From contig NZ_JAEOAH010000047.1 of NCBI RefSeq assembly GCF_016612995.1, forward strand, positions 1 through 44,066: a DNA stretch of 44,066 bases, in the 5' to 3' direction. Source of the DNA: Viridibacillus soli. GTDB taxonomy: Bacteria > Bacillota > Bacilli > Bacillales_A > Planococcaceae. Both the position numbers and the translations under genes were made by a program. Position 1 is the stretch's first letter. Every line of letters starts with the position of its first letter. The notes beneath the pieces were generated by a model. It searched no databases. It worked only from the letters and a program-made list of their open reading frames with translations, and was not told the origin of the DNA. Shown in pieces: positions 33,137-41,217 of this stretch.

Positions 33137-33170
33137 AAAAAAGGTCAACCAGTAAAAACTGATTAACCTT
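33137..33170 (-). terminator. Terminator of the lipoprotein gene; intron A target site
   Basis: Reverse strand: AAGGTTAATCAGT / ACTGGTTGACCTT with a 4-base loop, then TTTTTT running straight into the intron 5' end. Confidence 0.8.
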
Positions 33171-33253
33171 ATAATACGAAGTACCCGTTAGTTGCAGAAA
33201 GATTAAAGTTCAAAACTTCCTTCAAACTCTTTTAAAACACCCGTACTATCCAA

Positions 33254-33682
33254 TCACAAATCAGAAAGCTTTTCTCCTGTTAATATTTCAAATAAATCAG
33301 TAGAATTCTCCACGTTTAGTTGAACATACTGATTCTCACCTCTCACAACCTCTACTTTATCTTTATTTGGACTTATCCAAATTTCATATAACACTGCTTT
33401 TGCTGACATTTTAGAACTTTTAAATCGAAACCAAAAGTGGTAATCAGCAGGACGTTCCATATCTACTTTGGCGTTTTCCCAATCAAACTCATCTAATATA
33501 TCTTTCACCTTTTGAACTTGCTTATTATCATTAATTTCTTTAAATTCTTCATATTTATTTTCATTACCAATACGCTTTTCAACTTCTATATTTTCTCCTT
33601 CGTCTTCTATTCCATTAGAACACCCTGTAATAACAAATAAAATCATTGCCAATGAAACAAATAAGGTCTTTGTAAATTTCAT
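33254..33682 (-). CDS. Lipoprotein of unknown function
   Basis: 142 residues. Signal peptide MKFTKTLFVSLAMILFVITG with lipobox VITGC, so lipid-anchored on the outer face of the membrane. The mature part is acidic and Lys/Glu-rich for 40 residues, then a compact beta-rich domain (PADYHFWFRFKSSKMSAKAV LYEIWISPNKDKVEVVRG). Start ATG at 33682 behind AAAAGGGGAG. No family recognised. Confidence 0.75.
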   Translation of the reverse strand: MKFTKTLFVSLAMILFVITGCSNGIEDEGENIEVEKRIGNENKYEEFKEINDNKQVQKVKDILDEFDWENAKVDMERPADYHFWFRFKSSKMSAKAVLYEIWISPNKDKVEVVRGENQYVQLNVENSTDLFEILTGEKLSDL

Positions 33683-33927
33683 ATGAACTCCCCTTTTATT
33701 TATCATTTTAAGTACATTACTTCACAACTGTAACATAAATTCCCAATTCGTTGTTGTTAAAACAACAAAATCTTATGCAAATAGTATATCCTTAAAAACC
33801 AATTAGACTAGCGAGGTATTTACAAAACGTATTTTAAATAACTAATATTTAAAAGTTCCAATACTTCTATAGCATAATCTGAATCTTCCATAAAGTGCTG
33901 AATAGAAAAGGAAATAATGATAAAAAC

Positions 33928-34115
33928 GATGTAGTGAAAGTCTATATCGCAATAAAAATTTGCTTTATACTGGTAAAGCTAAAGGCTCTAAAGTAATCCT
34001 TTCTAACAAAAAGCTAAATAAGAATGGCGGTACAATTTTCGTATCACTAAAACGTGGAAAAAGGAAAGTTCGTGGAAAAAAGTTGTGTATAAAGCTGAAA
34101 AATAAAACAAGTTAA
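33928..34115 (+). pseudogene. Surface-protein Ig-like repeat fragment
   Basis: DVVKVYI, a one-base slip, then NKNLLYTGKAKGSKVILSNK KLNKNGGTIFVSLKRGKRKV and a stop at 34113. The TGKAKGSKV...KLNKNGGTIFVS pattern is that of bacterial Ig-like repeats found at the C-terminus of large wall-attached proteins. Only part of one repeat remains. Confidence 0.45.
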
Positions 34116-34222
34116 AGTATTTTTAAATAGCCTTTGATAGATCTCTCACTAATGAGTGCTAATACCGAGAGGGCGGAATTATGTTTTGCTAAAACAACGT
34201 GTGCATAAAGAAAGCAATAAGT

Positions 34223-34262
34223 AAAAGCCTGCGTTCGGTATTGTACCGGATTCAGGCCTTTT
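34223..34262. terminator. Bidirectional terminator
   Basis: AAAAGCCTG / CAGGCCTTTT with an inner CGGTA/TACCG stem. Confidence 0.7.
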
Positions 34263-34439
34263 AGTTTAGCCTGTAGCTTTCTAAAAAAATTTGATCAAAA
34301 TCAAACCGATTCCATTTACTTTTAGAATAAAGATTGATTGAAAACACGCGACAAACCTTTTTGCATCAACTTTTCAGAAAGTGAATGCACATTTTAATCA
34401 ATCTTTTTTATAAACGATCAAACTTTATTTCAATTCAAC

Positions 34440-34611
34440 ACCAAACAGAACAACCTCGAATGTGATTCGTGTACCTCGGACCAAGGTTTTGCCGCCAACT
34501 TCCGCCAGATTCCGCGTCGCCGTGGACACCCTTGCTCTTGGCCAGTGGTTTGCATATCCCAACGCCCACAGTGAACTTTCATCACCTAATTGACGGACAT
34601 GCCCGGCACAC
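34440..34611 (-). mobile_element. Group II intron remnant B, 5' end only
   Basis: Reverse strand: GTGTGCCGGGCATGTCCGTC ... GATGAAAGTTCACTGTGGGC, identical to remnant A over most of the first 40 bases. It continues with domain I sequence typical of these introns (GGCCAAGAGCAAGGGTGTCC ACGGCGACG, TGGCGGCAAAAC, GGTCCGAGGTACACGAA) and breaks off near 34440. It also sits immediately after a terminator T-run (34613-34644). A 74-codon frame across it is spurious. Confidence 0.75.
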
Positions 34612-34612
34612 C

Positions 34613-34644
34613 AAAAAAAGCAGAAACAATTAAGTTTCTGCTTT
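34613..34644 (-). terminator. Terminator of the nitroreductase gene; intron B target site
   Basis: Reverse strand: AGCAGAAAC / GTTTCTGCT, 6-base loop, then TTTTTTT and the intron start. Confidence 0.85.
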
Positions 34645-34664
34645 TCCACAATTTTTAAATGTAT

Positions 34665-35291
34665 TTAAATAAAACGCGCAATATCTTCTAATGGTAAACG
34701 TGATGAGCCAAATGCTGGTGCAGCTGCTTTACCAATAGCGATTAATACGATTGGGAATTGATTTTCCGGTAATTCAAATCGTTCAGCAAATTTCACTTTA
34801 TCAAATCCGCCCATTGTTACTGTATCAAAGCCTTTTTCTTTTGCGATAAGCATTAGTTGCATTGAAATTAGACCTGCATCAAAAGTTGCGATACTTTTTC
34901 TTACTTCTAATGGAGCAGATGGGTAAATACGAAGCGTATTGCTAATCGTTAAATTCCTCTGTGCTTCATCCATATGCCCTTCTGCTACATTTTGAGTATA
35001 GATTTTTTCTACGTTTTTGTACATTTCAGCATCTCCTAAAACGGTAATAACTGCTGAAGATGTTTCAATTTGTTCTTGATTGTTAGCGATTGCACGAAGT
35101 TCTTTTTTCGTTGTGTCATCTTGAATGACAAGGAATCTCCATGCTTGTAGATTACTTGAAGATGGCGCACTAGTCGCTTCTTTAATGATTTCTTCAAGTT
35201 CTGCTTGAGACATTTTAAAAGTAGGATCGTACTTACGAACTGATTTTCTATCATGCATAATCGTATATAAATTTGAATTTGTTGTTGACAT
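34665..35291 (-). CDS. Nitroreductase-family NAD(P)H oxidoreductase, YodC-like
   Basis: 208 residues, FMN-dependent nitroreductase fold. N-terminal DRKSVRKYDP (phosphate-binding RxSxR), ATSAPSSSNLQAWRFLVIQD, the dimer segment SIATFDAGLISMQLMLIAKE, GFDTVTMGGFD, and the C-terminal VLIAIGKAA. Reduces quinones or nitro compounds. Divergent from an HxlR-family regulator, an arrangement like B. subtilis yodB-yodC. Two copies of a palindromic operator lie in its promoter region. Intact. Confidence 0.85.
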   Translation of the reverse strand: MSTTNSNLYTIMHDRKSVRKYDPTFKMSQAELEEIIKEATSAPSSSNLQAWRFLVIQDDTTKKELRAIANNQEQIETSSAVITVLGDAEMYKNVEKIYTQNVAEGHMDEAQRNLTISNTLRIYPSAPLEVRKSIATFDAGLISMQLMLIAKEKGFDTVTMGGFDKVKFAERFELPENQFPIVLIAIGKAAAPAFGSSRLPLEDIARFI

Positions 35292-35307
35292 AATATTTCC
35301 TCCTCAA

Positions 35308-35353
35308 AACTTACTAATAGTAAGTTAATAAATGAAAGCTTACCATTAGTAAG
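35308..35353. promoter_or_regulatory. Twin palindromic operators of the HxlR/nitroreductase pair
   Basis: Two near-identical palindromes, CTTACTAATAGTAAG (35310-35324, with AA/TT extensions) and CTTACCATTAGTAAG (35339-35353), centres 29 bp apart. A reverse-strand TTGACG (35361-35366) is a plausible -35 for the nitroreductase gene, placing the second palindrome between -35 and -10. TACT-N3-AGTA agrees with YodB-type boxes as I remember them. Confidence 0.75.
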
Positions 35354-35423
35354 TTTATACGTCAATAAAAAAGTTTTATATGTTACAATAGAAGAAAATG
35401 AATTCAAAACGGGAGGTTATTTT

Positions 35424-35765
35424 ATGAATCAACCGAATTGTACACATATATGCAGCAGCTACCATCAAGCGATCGAATTTATCGGGAAACGCTGGATGGG
35501 TATGATTATTTATACTTTATTATCAGGCCCAAAACGTTATCACGAAATTCACGCTACTATCCCCGGAATTTCTGACCGCTTACTGACTGATCGCTTAAAT
35601 GAACTTGTAAAAGCGGGCTTAATCAACAAAAAGCTAATTGACTCTTCCATTAAAAAAGTAGAATATGAATTAACCCCAAACGGTTTGGCATTCCAGGAAG
35701 TTATTGCATCTATTCAAAAATGGATTGATTTATGTGATTTTGAAAAGACAACGATTGAATCCTAA
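35424..35765 (+). CDS. HxlR-family redox-sensing repressor, YodB-like
   Basis: 113-residue winged-helix protein: YHQAIEFIGKRWMGMIIYTL LSGPKRYHEI, then ISDRLLTDRLNELVKAGLI and the wing KVEYELTPNGLAF. Cys6 occupies the position of the redox-active Cys6 of B. subtilis YodB; a second Cys is at 10. Such regulators lose DNA binding when quinones or diamide modify the cysteine, de-repressing the divergent reductase gene. ATG behind GGGAGG. Ends in a terminator. Confidence 0.88.
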   Translation: MNQPNCTHICSSYHQAIEFIGKRWMGMIIYTLLSGPKRYHEIHATIPGISDRLLTDRLNELVKAGLINKKLIDSSIKKVEYELTPNGLAFQEVIASIQKWIDLCDFEKTTIES

Positions 35766-35858
35766 AAATTTTATTATTTCTTACTGCTTTAAAGTACGCA
35801 AAAAGCCATTCATCTAGTGTAATTTATCAAGACCAAAATCGAAAAAAGTTAAATAAAT

Positions 35859-35904
35859 TAAAGGACCAAACATATTAGTCATATAAAATATGTTTGGTCC
35901 TTTT
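35859..35904 (+). terminator. Terminator of the HxlR gene
   Basis: AAAGGACCAAACATATT / AATATGTTTGGTCCTTTT, 9-base loop; a strong stem. Confidence 0.8.
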
Positions 35905-36182
35905 AGATACCTATTTAAAATATCGAATTTTGCTGTTCTCCATCTGTATACAGATAATAAAGTTATTTAAAAATATTAGCCATGCTATTCAACAAACGGG
36001 CCATTTAGTTGAATAAGGTGTATTGAGATAACCGGGCAGAGTAGTTCAGCAATTTGCCTGCCTGAATATAATTATAAAAATGTATATAGGATTTTTTCTC
36101 GAATGAACTAAACCTAATACTGATGTCGGCTGATATGCGGTTGTAATGAACACATACTTAGGTTGAAAGGAGGTATTTATTT
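35905..36182. other. Intergenic region
   Basis: No gene or clear signal found except the ribosome site AAAGGAGG of the next gene. Confidence 0.4.
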
Positions 36183-36800
36183 GTGACACAAACATCTAGA
36201 ACTATTCCTGGTGCCGCAGTACGCGGAACGGCATCTGGTGTATTTTTCATGGCGTTTTTTGGTACTCTGTGGGCGTACACAGGAATTATGGGATTGCAAG
36301 GCTGGGGAGTTCCATTATTGTCAGTTACTGCTGTTGCCATAGGTATAGCGCTGTTCATCGGCGGTGTTTCATTAATACGCGCATCGGGAGAATTGACGAA
36401 TCAGGTTTCGAAAACAGCCTTAAGGCATGGGAAGCGTACGAGGTTTTGGTTTAACATTATTTTTGCGGCAGAGGGTTTGGCTATAGCAATCACGATTGCT
36501 GTCAGTAACGCTACTCGTCACCCTGAACTTATACCTGTCGTAATAGCTATTATTGTCGGTGTTCATTTTTTCCCATTGGCACCTCTTTTTCAAGTCAGAC
36601 TCTATTATTTGACAGGCACACTCCTTTGTTTACTTGCTATTATTACATGGCTGTTTGTACCTGCAAAAGTCACGCTGGGGGAACATCAGATCAATGCATT
36701 TATGTCTGTAGTGGGCTTTGGCTCTGCCCTGATCTTGTGGGGAACTGGTCTTGCAATATGGCTAATGGGTAGAAGATTGCTAGGTATCGTCTCAAAATAA
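36183..36800 (+). CDS. Six-helix membrane protein of unknown function
   Basis: 205 residues. Helices at about 15-40, 43-65, 82-105, 112-132, 138-155 and 172-195, with basic loops (TALRHGKRTRFW, LFQVRLYYLT). GTG start 9 bases behind AAAGGAGG. Base composition is noticeably more GC-rich than its neighbours (many GCG, GGC and GTC codons), suggesting recent acquisition. I do not recognise the family with certainty. Confidence 0.65.
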   Translation: MTQTSRTIPGAAVRGTASGVFFMAFFGTLWAYTGIMGLQGWGVPLLSVTAVAIGIALFIGGVSLIRASGELTNQVSKTALRHGKRTRFWFNIIFAAEGLAIAITIAVSNATRHPELIPVVIAIIVGVHFFPLAPLFQVRLYYLTGTLLCLLAIITWLFVPAKVTLGEHQINAFMSVVGFGSALILWGTGLAIWLMGRRLLGIVSK

Positions 36801-37230
36801 ATAACATAAAAAGTGAGATTGGACTTTACACCGAAAAAATATGTTTATTATACAATAAAATGAAAAGCAGAGTTACTTTCTTATTCATCTAAAGGGCTCA
36901 ATTCTTAAATAACACAGGAGAAAACAATCAAACATTTTTATAAAAACTATCAATATTAAACCCACTCATTTTGACTAATCTTTTTTCAAAATGAGTGGGC
37001 TTCTTCTATTTATAAAAAAACGTTTGTAGCTTACTTTTCATCTTTATTCATGAGCTACACCAGAAGCTTATCTTAGATAAAAAAACAGTGGAACTCTTTA
37101 CTTTTATTGAAATGATGGTAGTACAAAACTCCGGTTTTTCATAACTAAAAAGGAATATTTTTTACAGTAATTCTTTGTATACTCTGATTCCGTTCTTTTT
37201 ATTTACACTGTCTACTTGACGGGGAGTAGT
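36801..37230. other. Intergenic region
   Basis: Holds a terminator (36960-37000) and, near 37200-37230, sequence on the reverse strand (CTACTCCCCGTCAAGTAGAC) that looks like an IS end adjoining the IS21 stump. Confidence 0.4.
36960..37000. terminator. Intrinsic terminator
   Basis: CCCACTCATTTTG / CAAAATGAGTGGG with a 13-base loop containing TTTTTT, followed by a CTTCTT run; probably ends the six-helix membrane protein gene. Confidence 0.7.
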
Positions 37231-37338
37231 TCAAACTGTATTACTTGCAATAATTAAATGTTTTGCAATTTGTGCGATCCTTAATCCTCGTTTTTTTAAT
37301 TGCTGAATCTTAATATATAACACTAGCTTCTCCTCCAT
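37231..37338 (-). mobile_element. IS21-type istA N-terminal stump
   Basis: ATG at 37338 opens MEEKLVLYIKIQQLKKRGLR IAQIAKHL-IIASNTV-stop, the N-terminal helix-turn-helix typical of IS21-family IstA transposases. It breaks off after 35 codons where YKYL should follow, and the adjoining sequence looks like another element's end. Dead relic just past the 3' end of the AgrC-like kinase gene. Confidence 0.6.
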
Positions 37339-37416
37339 TGATACAGCGTTTATAAGATTTGGCGAATTTAGGCAAAAAGTGTTCATTCGATTCAAGCAGT
37401 TTCTGTTGATTCTATT

Positions 37417-38598
37417 TTAGCTGTTACATTCATCTTCTTTTTCATATACATTGAGTAAAAGTATACTTACGATATACTGATTATCTTGAATCCATTGATT
37501 ATAAATTCCACCATGCACTTCCACAATTCTTTTCACATTTTTAATTCCTATTCCCTCGAATCGTCTATTCTTTCGAGTTTGAAGCTCCGCAGTATCAAAT
37601 ACATTTGAAATTTCTATAAGTAGGTTATTATCAAATTGTTTGATAAGAAGTGAAATCTCTTTTTCTTTAGAATTAGATAAACGTAAGACTGCGTTTATAG
37701 AATTATCTATTAAATTTCCTAGCACAACTGCAAAAATATCAGTATCTAATTTAATCTTTTCAGGAAAGAAAGATTTAACGTTTAAAGTTATTCCATTGCT
37801 TTCAGCAATAGATATTTTTTCATTCAGAAGATAATTTAGCACATAGTTATTTGTAAAAAAATAATCAATGTGTTCGATTTTCTGTATCGAATTTTGAAGA
37901 TATTTTTCAGCTCCAGCAGTATCTCCCTGACTTAACATACCCATTAGAACTACATATTGATTTTTTAAGTCATGCTTCATTGAATATAGTTTAGATTGTG
38001 AATCCTTTAGTTGTTTGAAAAATTTCAATTCTGATTCAAATACTTTTTTTTGCGTTTTAGTTTTTTCAAGCTTTTCATAATAATTTCCGAGGGTTATATA
38101 AAGATATAGTATGCATAAATTCATATAAATAATACAAGTAGCAATCAATATAAAAATAAAATTAGGTTGATTAATAATATGAATTTCAGATACTACAGCA
38201 GTACTTAACACAAATATCGATATCATTGGTATAGAAATTAGTGCCATTAGGAGAAAAACATTTATAGGTCTCTTTAATTTACGCTTTTGAAGAAAGATAA
38301 TTTTAAGAACAGCTACAGCCATTAGTTTTAAAATTATAGCCATACCTCCCCCTCCAGCCATAAAGAGAAAATTTGAATCATAACTTTCTAATCGTGATAT
38401 CACTTTCGTAATAAAAAACGAAACGGAATCACAGATTAAAAACATAAATAATAAATAAATTACCCAAAAGAACTCTTTTCTCAAATCTATCTGAGTCCTC
38501 TTTGCGATAACTGAAAACAATAAAGCAGTGAAGATGATATTGATAAGTATATAAGGAAAATTGTTAAAGTTGAATAATGTAACGATAGTGTCATTCAT
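37417..38598 (-). CDS. AgrC-like sensor kinase (GHKL)
   Basis: 393 residues. Six membrane helices (about 12-175), a coiled linker (KLEKTKTQKKVFESELKFFK), a DHp with YSMKHDLKNQYVVLMG (phospho-acceptor His209), and a GHKL ATPase with GNLIDNSINAVL and RFEGIGIKNVKRIVE. This is the class-10 kinase type that senses peptides, as in Agr and bacteriocin quorum systems. The ATG overlaps the stop of the regulator gene. No agrB- or agrD-like gene is found nearby, so the signal is probably exogenous or made elsewhere. Confidence 0.85.
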   Translation of the reverse strand: MNDTIVTLFNFNNFPYILINIIFTALLFSVIAKRTQIDLRKEFFWVIYLLFMFLICDSVSFFITKVISRLESYDSNFLFMAGGGGMAIILKLMAVAVLKIIFLQKRKLKRPINVFLLMALISIPMISIFVLSTAVVSEIHIINQPNFIFILIATCIIYMNLCILYLYITLGNYYEKLEKTKTQKKVFESELKFFKQLKDSQSKLYSMKHDLKNQYVVLMGMLSQGDTAGAEKYLQNSIQKIEHIDYFFTNNYVLNYLLNEKISIAESNGITLNVKSFFPEKIKLDTDIFAVVLGNLIDNSINAVLRLSNSKEKEISLLIKQFDNNLLIEISNVFDTAELQTRKNRRFEGIGIKNVKRIVEVHGGIYNQWIQDNQYIVSILLLNVYEKEDECNS

Positions 38599-39311
38599 TA
38601 TATTAAGTCTCTTAACTTCATCAAAATTTGTTTTCTGGCACTATCTATAAATTTACGACTTATTGGTATTTCAACAGTTTGCTTATCATTTAAATTGGCG
38701 GTAATTGTATTATTGCTAATTTGTTTTACATATCTAACATTAACAATAAACGAGTTGTGGACCTGCACAAAATTATCATTAACTTTTGATAAAAGGGCTT
38801 TTGTTTGAAGAATCGTTTCATATATATCAGAGGGTGTGTGAATAAGTACTTTCCTTTTATTTTTTTCAAAGTAAATAATTTCACTAAAAGAAAGACTGTA
38901 AAAAACTTTGTTAAATGTAAACATAAATTTTGAATCATCTAAATCTAAATATTTAATAGCGCGATTCAAGGTAGGATATAGTTTGTCTTTTGTTACTGGT
39001 TTTAAAATGTAATCAAAAGTGTTAACCTTAAAAGCCTTTTCCATATATTCTTTGAAATTTGTAATAAAGATAATTGGACAATTATAATTACTCTTTCTAA
39101 TGGTCTCGGCAATCACTATTCCCGATAGATTTGGAAACTCAAAATCTAAAACAAACAAATCATATGTATTTTCTTTAAGTAATTCAATTAAACGAAATGG
39201 ATTGTAGAATATATCAATATCAAATAACGAGGAGTCATATTCTAACATTAAATCTTCGATAGCTTTTGCAATAACTGGAACATCATCACAAATAGCAACT
39301 TTTATTACCAT
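38598..39311 (-). CDS. LytTR-family response regulator (AgrA-like)
   Basis: 237 residues. Receiver with AICDDVPV, phospho-acceptor Asp56 (VLDFEFPN), IIFITNFKEYMEKAF and ILKPVTK. C-terminal LytTR DNA-binding domain: FSEIIYFEKNKRKVLIHT, then FVQVHNSFIVNVRYVKQIS and IPISRKFIDSARKQ. ATG behind TAGGAGTG. Probably regulates the divergent ABC exporter across the 396-bp gap. Confidence 0.88.
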   Translation of the reverse strand: MVIKVAICDDVPVIAKAIEDLMLEYDSSLFDIDIFYNPFRLIELLKENTYDLFVLDFEFPNLSGIVIAETIRKSNYNCPIIFITNFKEYMEKAFKVNTFDYILKPVTKDKLYPTLNRAIKYLDLDDSKFMFTFNKVFYSLSFSEIIYFEKNKRKVLIHTPSDIYETILQTKALLSKVNDNFVQVHNSFIVNVRYVKQISNNTITANLNDKQTVEIPISRKFIDSARKQILMKLRDLI

Positions 39312-39707
39312 CGTTTCACTCCTAAATTCTTACTATATTTGTCCTAGACAGAAACCTGAGACATTCTGAAAATGCGTGTTATTTTTATAGTTTACCACCA
39401 TTCAGGAAGAATTTGTAAATTAGTTTAAATACTTAGCCACTTCTCCCATTCTACAACCATCTTCCATAACCAGTTAAATTAGACATTATTATTATTAGAA
39501 AAGATCCTATTCTCTATATCCAATCATTAGACTAGAATAGAAATAATGTCAAAAATTACATATAACTTGCAGTTTGTTACACAAAAGAAAAATAGTTTAA
39601 AAATAGATTATTATTAAAACAAATATGATGTTAAGTTCCTATTTGTTTAATTTAGAAACTGAAATTCTGTTAATCAATACTAATTTATTTCAAAGGAGAT
39701 ATATATA
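39312..39707. promoter_or_regulatory. Divergent regulatory region of the AgrA-like / ABC loci
   Basis: 396 bp with no gene. Near 39350 there is a dyad, CAGAA-N9-TTCTG. The rest is very AT-rich. I found no propeptide-like small frame with a ribosome site on either strand. LytTR sites are expected here but could not be assigned with certainty. Confidence 0.35.
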
Positions 39708-40445
39708 TTGAAGAATACTACAAACAATATTGTTATATCACAATTATGTAAGCGACATGGAGAAAAAGATATTTTAAAAGATGTGTCATTTGAAGCAAAA
39801 CAAGGGAGAATCACAGCTTTTCTTGGACCAAATGGTGCAGGAAAAAGCTCAACACTTCGTATTTTGTTAGGACTTGATCGTTCAACAGGAACGGCAACTT
39901 TTGGTGGAAGTAACTATGTAACATTTAATACTCCATTGAAAGTGGTAGGAGCAGCATTTGACGGTATAGGTGGTACTCCTTCTAGAAGGGTAAAAACCCA
40001 TCTGAAAATCATAGCACAAAGCAACAACATTTCTTTCCGTCGTGTGTCCGAAGTATTGAAAATAGTCGGTTTATCAGAAAAAAGCAAAGCTAGGCTGGGA
40101 ACTTTATCATTGGGTGAAGGACAACGTCTTGGACTTGCAGTAGCTCTTTTGGGAGACCCTCAATATATTGTTCTTGATGAACCAACCAATGGACTTGATC
40201 CAACAGGAATTCGCTGGTTTAGAAAATTTATTCGTCAGCAATCAGACATGGGAAAGACTATTTTATTGTCATCACATCTTCTTTCTGAAGTGGAAGCTGT
40301 GGCAGACAATGTAGTTATTATTAATCATGGAAAAGTTATAGCAACTGGTGAACTTCAGGATGTTATGAAAAATCTAGAATCATTGGAAGATGTGTTCTTT
40401 TCTCTTACAGAAGAAGGTGAAGCAAAAGATGAAGACTTTTTCTAG
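39708..40445 (+). CDS. ABC transporter ATPase, peptide-immunity type
   Basis: 245 residues. Walker A FLGPNGAGKSS, Q-loop replaced by GAAFDGIGGTPS, signature LSLGEGQRLGLA (variant of LSGGQ), Walker B YIVLDEPTNGLD, switch His in LLSSHLLSEVEAV. Two permeases follow in overlapping genes. ATPase plus two ~240-260-residue permeases next to a LytTR system resembles LanFEG-type bacteriocin immunity exporters. TTG start 7 bases behind AAAGGAGAT. The variant Q-loop and signature are worth noting. Confidence 0.83.
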   Translation: MKNTTNNIVISQLCKRHGEKDILKDVSFEAKQGRITAFLGPNGAGKSSTLRILLGLDRSTGTATFGGSNYVTFNTPLKVVGAAFDGIGGTPSRRVKTHLKIIAQSNNISFRRVSEVLKIVGLSEKSKARLGTLSLGEGQRLGLAVALLGDPQYIVLDEPTNGLDPTGIRWFRKFIRQQSDMGKTILLSSHLLSEVEAVADNVVIINHGKVIATGELQDVMKNLESLEDVFFSLTEEGEAKDEDFF

Positions 40446-41217
40446 AACCATACGATTTGAACTGATAAAGATTTGTTCAAGTAGAGTGTGGTGGGTAATT
40501 TGTGCTTTAGTTGTCGTTATTCAACCATTACTTGCACTTATCTCAGCAAAAAGCTTCGCTGAGATGGGTTTAGACGCGACACCAGAAACTCACCCGGAAT
40601 TAGCGGTAGCCTTACCTCCTTTGGATTATTTGGGATTTGATGCAGTGCTTTTTGGGTTATTACCGATGGTTGTCTTTGGAGGAATTTTAGGGGCAAGTGA
40701 ATATAAACATCATATATTACGTACAACTTTACTATGTCAAAGTAGTCGTATTAAGGTTTTCTGTGCGAAAGTACTTGCACTTTTAATATGTAGTACATTA
40801 ATATCATTTTTGACAATTTTTGCCACAATTTCTATTACGCATTTTGGTTTGGGGGAACTAGGTTTACATCCATTTTATTTAAGTACAATAGCTTGGCAGT
40901 TTATTGGCTTTTCAGTGCTAGATTGGATTTTACTAACAATACTTTCTTTCGGGATTGGAATGCTCTTTAGAAATGCTATAGTACCTTTAGTATTTTTAGT
41001 TCCTCAGGTTTACAATCTTGGGAATTATTTAGCGCAAAAATGGGGATGGGGGGAGTATCTTCCTGTGGCAGCAGGTAATCTTCTCATTGCAATACCAACA
41101 GACCCTATTGAACATGATCCATTAAAAGGCAGTATAGTACTGCTGATATGGGTGATATTAACTTTAATCACATCTTATTATGCTTTTATTCGTAATGATG
41201 TAGGAGGGAAATATTGA
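40429..41217 (+). CDS. ABC-2 permease of the LytTR-linked exporter, first
   Basis: 262 residues, six membrane helices: VWWVICALVVVIQPLLALIS, then a periplasmic piece, FGLLPMVVFGGILGASEYKH, LALLICSTLISFLTIFATIS, and the last at WVILTLITSYYAFI. ATG at 40429 behind GAAGGTG; earlier in-frame ATGs lie deeper inside the ATPase gene. Overlaps the ATPase stop by 17 bp. The stretch GASEYKHHILRTTLLCQSSR recurs in the next gene. Confidence 0.8.
   Translation: MKTFSRTIRFELIKICSSRVWWVICALVVVIQPLLALISAKSFAEMGLDATPETHPELAVALPPLDYLGFDAVLFGLLPMVVFGGILGASEYKHHILRTTLLCQSSRIKVFCAKVLALLICSTLISFLTIFATISITHFGLGELGLHPFYLSTIAWQFIGFSVLDWILLTILSFGIGMLFRNAIVPLVFLVPQVYNLGNYLAQKWGWGEYLPVAAGNLLIAIPTDPIEHDPLKGSIVLLIWVILTLITSYYAFIRNDVGGKY

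Larger units (their letters stand above)
33683..34438. other. Gene-poor region between lipoprotein and nitroreductase genes
   Basis: Contains the surface-protein fragment at 33928-34115, a terminator (34223-34262), a loose inverted repeat AAAGATTGATT / AATCAATCTTT (about 34328-34403), and the inner end of intron remnant B. Confidence 0.5.

Noticed and set aside
34425-34649. A 74-codon reverse frame
   Set aside because: It lies across the group II intron domain I fragment and the terminator; intron RNA sequence explains the openness.
39312-39707. Search for an AgrD-like or bacteriocin propeptide
   Set aside because: Only frames below 20 codons without ribosome sites were found on both strands.
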